From NCBI GenBank assembly GCA_021018815.1, contig JAITYX010000025.1, positions 2,886,501-2,950,500 of the forward strand: a DNA stretch of 64,000 nt. Direction: 5' to 3'. Numbering within the stretch: the first letter of the stretch is position 1; every line of letters starts with the position of its first letter. The position numbers and the translations under genes are program-made. Origin of the DNA: Talinum fruticosum (Eukaryota > Streptophyta > Magnoliopsida > Caryophyllales > Talinaceae). Positions 61,422 to 64,000 of this stretch are shown piece after piece. Under the pieces are notes generated by a model, which was not told the origin of the DNA, ran no database searches, and worked only from the letters and a program-made list of their open reading frames with translations.

Positions 61422-62900
61422 TCATGTAATCATCCCAAGTTCATTCCTCATAAAACAAAACTGATCTTCACTCAGAGGTTTTGTGAAAATATCAACTAAT
61501 TGAAATTTGGTAGGAAGAAACTTAAGTTCAATATCATCTTTTTCAGAATGGTCTCTTAGAAAATGATACCCGACCTCAATATGCTTTGTTTTTGATTGCT
61601 TGAACTGGATTTTTGGTGATGCTGATGGCACTTTGATTATCACACTTGATTAGGATAGATGTGAATAATAGTGCAAGATCCTTCAAGTGTTGCTTGATGC
61701 ATAGAATCTGAGCACAACAAGCTCCAACAGATTATGTACTCTACCTCAACTGTTGATAGAGCAACCGAATTTTGTTTCTTAGAGTGCCGGGAGGTGAGTG
61801 ATTGACCCGGAAATTGACATGCTCCTAAGGTGCCTTTTCTATCAACTTTGTATCCAACATAGTCAGCATCCGAGTATCTAGTGAAAGTCGGATATGAGTC
61901 CTTAGAATACCGAGAGACCGAGTGTCCGAGTCCCGGTAAGATATCTAAAAATTCTCTTCACTGCAGTGAGATGTGATCCCTTTGGATTAGCTTGAAATCT
62001 TACACATAGGTAGACACTAAACATGCTCATTTGGAACTCTTGTCTTATCAACTCAGAAAACCCTTGACATAGATCCAGTCATACCTCTGTAGAGTTTCTA
62101 ATTTACAACTTTACCTTTCTCATTTGAGTCCAGTTTTGTACTGCTACTCATTGGTGTTGTTGCATGTTTTACATCTTATAGTTTGTACTTCTTTAGTAAC
62201 TCCTTGGTGTATTTTGATTGATGAACATAGATGCCATCCTTTTCTTGCTTGATTTGTAGTCCAAAGAAGAAATTGAGTTCTCCTATCATGCTCATTTGGA
62301 ACTCCTGTCTCATCAACTCGGAAAACTCTTGACTTAGAGTTTCATTAATAGCTCTAAAGATAATGTCATCAACATAAATTTGAAAAATGAGTAAGTCATT
62401 CCCCTTGGTTTTTATGAAAAGATTTTTGTTAATAAGACCTCTTTTGAAATCATTTTCAACTAAGAAACTGTTTAGTCTTTCATACCAAGCTCCGAGAGGT
62501 TATTTCGGACCAAACAAAGCTTTTTGCAATTTGAAAACATGATTTGGAAAATGAGAGTTTTCAAATCTAGGGGGTTGCTTAACATAAACTTCTTCTTGAA
62601 TAAAACCATTAAGAAATGCACACTTAACATTCATTTGGTATATCTTAATGTTCATGCTAGATGTAAATGCTAAGAGAATTCTGATTGCCTTAATCTTTGA
62701 AACATGTAAAAAGGTTTCCGCACCATCAATTCCCTCTTCTTAGTTATATCCTTCAACAACTAATCTTGCTTTGTTTCTGACCCTCCCTCATCCAGTTTGT
62801 TTTTGAAAACCCATTTGGTTCCTATAACTGGGTGGTTAGAAGGTCGTTTGGTCGAGTCTAGACTTGGTTTCTTTCAAATTGAGTTAATTTTTTTGCATAG
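61422..62900 (-). pseudogene. Copia C reverse transcriptase and RNase H
   Basis: RT: SSMNIKIYQMNVKCAFLNGF (catalytic Asp changed to Asn in QMNVK), IQEEVYVKQPPRF, IYVDDIIF near 62370, MIGELNFFFGLQIKQEKDG. RNase H has a CDNQSAISITKNP stretch and ends TKPLSEDQFCFMRNELGMIT with a stop at 61422. Stops lie near 62500, 62110 and 61730. A 46-bp duplicate of RT sequence replaces part of the connection (62019-62064). Confidence 0.88.
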
Positions 62901-63279
62901 CCTCTACCCATTCAGGTTCAAGTAGGGTTTCCAGTACATTTTTAGCTTCAATTAATAAAATGAATCCTGAAAATGCACATAAGATTTGCAAATAAGAACG
63001 AGTTCTTACCCCACTATTGATGTTAGAAATGATGTTCTTAGGTGAGGTGACTAGATCTATATTTGAAAGCTTTACTTATCCTCTAATTTACCAGGTTTGT
63101 TGGTTGAATATTTTAATCTTCAGCTAGTCTAACTTATTGATCTTCTCCATTAGCTTGACCTTCGATGAGTCCGAGCTGGTTCTTAAACCGGCTCATTTTG
63201 AGTTGGCTCAATTCCATTGTTTTGGTTCATTCCGGGCTCAACCTCTGCTATGTTATCTTCATCTCGGTTGAGCTTGAGA

Positions 63280-64000
63280 TCTTAGAAAGTAGATTCACTT
63301 ATCCTGCCATGATCAATTTCTTCAAAGATAACATAGATACTTTCTTCCATTTTGTTAGTTTTCTTGTTAAAAATTTTATAAGCTTTGCTATGTGAAGAAT
63401 AACCAAGAAAGATACCTTCATCCGACATAGCATCAAATTTGGTCGGATGTTCCTTACCATTGTTATGCACAAAGCATTTACATCAAAATGATTTAAAGTA
63501 GGAAATGTTAGGCTTCTTTCCTTTGTACAGCTCGTAGGGTGTCTTCTTCAAAATGGGTTGAATGAGACACCTGTTGAGAGTGTAGTTTGCCGTGTTAATC
63601 GCTTCGACCCTGAAATAGTAAGGTAGATCATTTTCAATCATCATTGTCCTTTCTATTTGTTTAAGTGTTCTGTTCTTTCTCTCCACTACTCCATTCTGTT
63701 GAGGAGTTCTTGGTGCTGAGAAGTTGTGGAAGATGCCATTCTTGTCATAGAAGTTTGCAAATTCCGAGTAATCAAACTCCCTTCTATGGTCGGTTCGAAT
63801 TCTCCTGATTTGAGTCTCATAATCCATTTGTATTTTCCTGCAGATCTTAGTGAACTCTTTTAATGCTTCATTTTTGTTCTTCTAAAAACACAGCTAGGTA
63901 AATCGTGAGTAATCATCAACAATAACCAAGACATATGATTTACCTCTTAAGCTTTTGACAGGAATTTCACCACATAAATCCATATGTATCAATTCAAGAA
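63280..64000 (-). pseudogene. Copia C integrase core and C-terminal tail
   Basis: A long open stretch at 63827-63483 has RTDHRREFDYSEF (second catalytic Asp region) and RTPQQNGVVERKNRTL (catalytic Glu), then PYELYKGKKPNISYF. After a shift it continues VHNNGKEHPTKFDAMSDEGI, GYSSHSKAYKIFNKKTNK and EESIYVIFEEID to 63280. The best-preserved integrase in the window. It continues past the right edge. Confidence 0.92.

Larger units (their letters stand above)
60117..64000 (-). mobile_element. Ty1/copia retrotransposon C, 3' part
   Basis: Minus strand: integrase core and tail (64000-63280), RT (62900-62000), RNase H (61830-61422), spacer with TATA box, ORF3 (60807 to 60117). It runs off the right edge and is cut on the left by a CACTA end. 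Same family as A and B. Confidence 0.9.

Overview
The window is plant nuclear DNA, almost certainly from an angiosperm. It holds one recognisable host gene, for cytosolic ribosomal protein L11 (RPL11, uL5), on the minus strand at 21705-25071. Nearly everything else is transposon sequence: Ty1/copia and Ty3/gypsy LTR retrotransposons, L1-type LINEs, and hAT, CACTA and Harbinger-like DNA transposons, many nested in one another. The copia and gypsy reading frames all carry stops or frameshifts, so I see no autonomous element.

Layout. 1-5212: minus-strand copia element A, cut at its gag by a gypsy LTR (5213 to about 7480). About 7480-13640: a lone copia LTR in plus orientation, then minus-strand copia D (integrase, protease, gag, primer-binding site, 5' LTR). 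13641-16880: plus-strand copia B. 16885-20745: gypsy LTR remnants and two related hAT elements, one with an 8-bp target duplication. 21705-25230: RPL11 and its promoter, with a MITE and a LINE piece in its largest intron. 25615-27050: an L1 LINE split by a Harbinger-like element. 27385-46718: a Tat-type gypsy element (E) with both LTRs, itself carrying a 5.6-kb CACTA transposon (31030-36653) and a 2.4-kb hAT (41887-44280) that contains alpha-amylase exons. E appears to sit inside an older copia element (about 27180-27384 and 46719-49720), which also carries a third hAT-like element (47139-48347). 49754-58598: an Athila-like gypsy element with gag but no visible pol. It is interrupted by a 3.67-kb inverted repeat (54415-58085) made of two LTRs facing head to head. 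58599-60116: a Tat LTR fragment and one end of another CACTA. 60117-64000: minus-strand copia C, running off the right edge.

Copies A, B and C of the copia family share an extra open reading frame downstream of RNase H. Each has its own TATA-like box and begins Met-Pro-Lys. This is the clearest recurrent unexplained coding feature here. The other standouts are the head-to-head LTR palindrome with a 5-bp flanking duplication, the amylase-carrying hAT, and a 213-bp inverted repeat with a GC-rich 39-bp tandem repeat in its loop, inside the CACTA element.

All calls were made by reading the sequence. No database search was run, family names rest on remembered motifs, and approximate ends are stated as such.
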